From: Tridacna crocea
Lineage: Eukaryota > Mollusca > Bivalvia > Cardiida > Cardiidae
Assembly: GCA_943736015.1 (NCBI GenBank)
Contig: OX031070.1
Coordinates: 43,796,173 to 43,860,172 of the forward strand
Length of the DNA stretch: 64,000 nucleotides
Direction: 5' to 3'
Below the pieces are notes generated by a model. That model ran no database searches. It saw nothing but the letters and a program-made list of their open reading frames with translations, and was not told where the DNA came from. Below are positions 63,120-64,000 of this stretch, one piece after another (the first letter of the stretch is position 1; every line of letters begins with the position of its first letter). Position numbers and translations under genes: made by a program.

Positions 63120-63295
63120 GCAAGCAGTGTAGGTCAAGATCAGAATGGTCTAAAGGTGCAGTCTATCTTTAATCTGCACTGCCTGCTTTCTTGAAACACT
63201 ACAGACAAAATCAGGCATAAAAATGAGTCATATTTTGTTCAAAGGGAGATTAACCCATTACCACACAATCCCTACTTTTGACGCCCTTGAGAAAG
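63120..63295. repeat. R1 hairpin and a TH-A short-arm fragment
   Basis: R1 at 63120-63183 (GTAGGTCAAGATCAGA...CTTTAATCTGCACTGCC), then TTAACCCATTACCACACAAT at 63250, truncated at about 63295. Confidence 0.65.
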
Positions 63296-63389
63296 TTCAA
63301 GTTCAAACAAAGGAACATAGAAGGAAAACTTTAAAATTCTTCTTTTCTAAAACTGGAAGGCATAGAGCTTTGTTATTTGGTATGTAGTG

Positions 63390-64000
63390 AACCTGTTCTA
63401 AGTTTCTTGGCCCATTAGAGCACAGTATCTTCAGTAATTTCAAAATTTGGTCACGTCGGGTAATAAACTAGGTCTCTGGGTCAAATTAAAGTAATACCTT
63501 GTTTGCACTCTAGATCCACATTTATTGCTCAGATGACCTAAAATTTGGTCAGAATAATTGTCATGATTGTTGAGATGAGTTCGGATTTGGGTTACCTGGG
63601 TTCATAAATTAGGTCACTTGGCCATTTTAAAATAATACATGTACCTTGTGGGCACTCCAGAGGTCACATTTTTTGCTTGATTGACTTGAAAATTGGTCAG
63701 AATGTTTGTCTTCATATAATCAAACATGCATCAGAATTTGATGTCATGCTGGGTTTAAAACTAGGTCACTAGGTCAAATTAAAGAAATACCTTATGGGTA
63801 CTCTAGAGACTACATTTATTGTCCAATTGATTGGAAAATTGGTAAAAATGTTTGTCTTGATCAAATCTAGGATGGGTTGAAAAATTGGGTCCCCTGGGGT
63901 CATGATTTAAGTCACTCCAGTCAAATTAAAGAAATACACTGTGGGCACTTTAGAAGCTACATTTCTTGCTCAATTGACTTGAAAATTGGTCAAAATGTTT
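63390..64000 (+). repeat. Degenerate ~145-bp tandem array, runs off the window
   Basis: ACTAGGTCACTAGGTCAAATTAAAG...GCACTCTAGA...CTTGAAAATTGGTCAGAATGTTTGTCTT recurs about four times. It is related to, but clearly diverged from, the array at 48545-50270. Confidence 0.8.

Overview
The window is eukaryotic nuclear DNA, AT-rich and very repeat-dense, and almost certainly from a bivalve mollusc. A heterodont clam or mussel is my best guess. That inference rests on the repeat types (tRNA-derived SINEs ending in CGACGATAAATAAATGC, elements opening with AGCTCACCTGAG that carry 145-bp tandem units, GTGACCCA-ended elements) and not on a species-level match. No bacterial-type genes, operons, rRNA genes or CRISPR arrays are present.

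Two coding units are convincing. (1) A complete, apparently recent Ty3/gypsy LTR retrotransposon lies at 2592-7567: identical 184-bp LTRs, gag at 2794-3609, pol at 3593-6931, and a 5-bp target duplication GTTAC. It sits in the exact centre of a palindromic MITE. (2) A split host gene on the + strand runs from 51172 to 63075. Its eight coding exons join in frame to a 438-residue M14 metallocarboxypeptidase with a signal peptide, a full catalytic set, a transthyretin-like domain and a hydrophobic C-terminus that looks like a GPI-anchor signal. It is carboxypeptidase M-like.

Everything else is largely a dense, nested landscape of non-autonomous elements. Dominant is a group I call TH (TTAA hairpin) elements, with roughly 90-100 copies and fragments. 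Each is about 225-230 bp, begins TTAACCCTTTACC and ends GGTAAAGGGTTAA, and carries a near-perfect 67-bp hairpin in the middle. Three subfamilies share this plan: TH-A (hairpin centre GCTGGTTACCAGC), TH-B (GCTCGTGACGAGC, with GGCAAAAGGTG arms) and TH-C (GCTCGTAACGAGC, with CACTGTGGG arms). '+' means short arm first (ACACAATCCC side); '-' means long arm first (CAAATGACAAAATTTTAGAC side). TTAA plus CCCTTT ends suggests mobilisation by a piggyBac-type transposase, which is an inference. TTAA duplication is supported by internal empty-site comparisons in this window.

Other families, with labels of mine: R1, a hairpin with core GATCAAGATCAGACTGCA, about 12 copies; R2, TTAA-flanked with GGTAAGACCTGTG ends, two long copies plus a truncated one; R3, GTGACCCA-ended, three copies; R4, a ~340-bp dispersed repeat with GCATCCTGGGTAC; four tRNA-derived SINE families; mariner-like remnants; a 145-bp-unit tandem element at 48420-50340; and several single TIR elements.

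Layout: 1-2450 mariner-like remnant and TH copies; 2449-7657 TH copy split by the gypsy element; 7.8-33 kb TH chains with SINEs and tandem repeats; 33-46 kb SINEs, TH, R1, R2 and a 1.2-kb TA-flanked TIR element; 46-50.4 kb R4, a TIR element with a zinc-finger relic, and the 145-bp array; 50.4-63.1 kb the carboxypeptidase gene, whose introns are packed with TH, R3 and SINE copies; 63.1-64 kb R1 and a degenerate 145-bp array.
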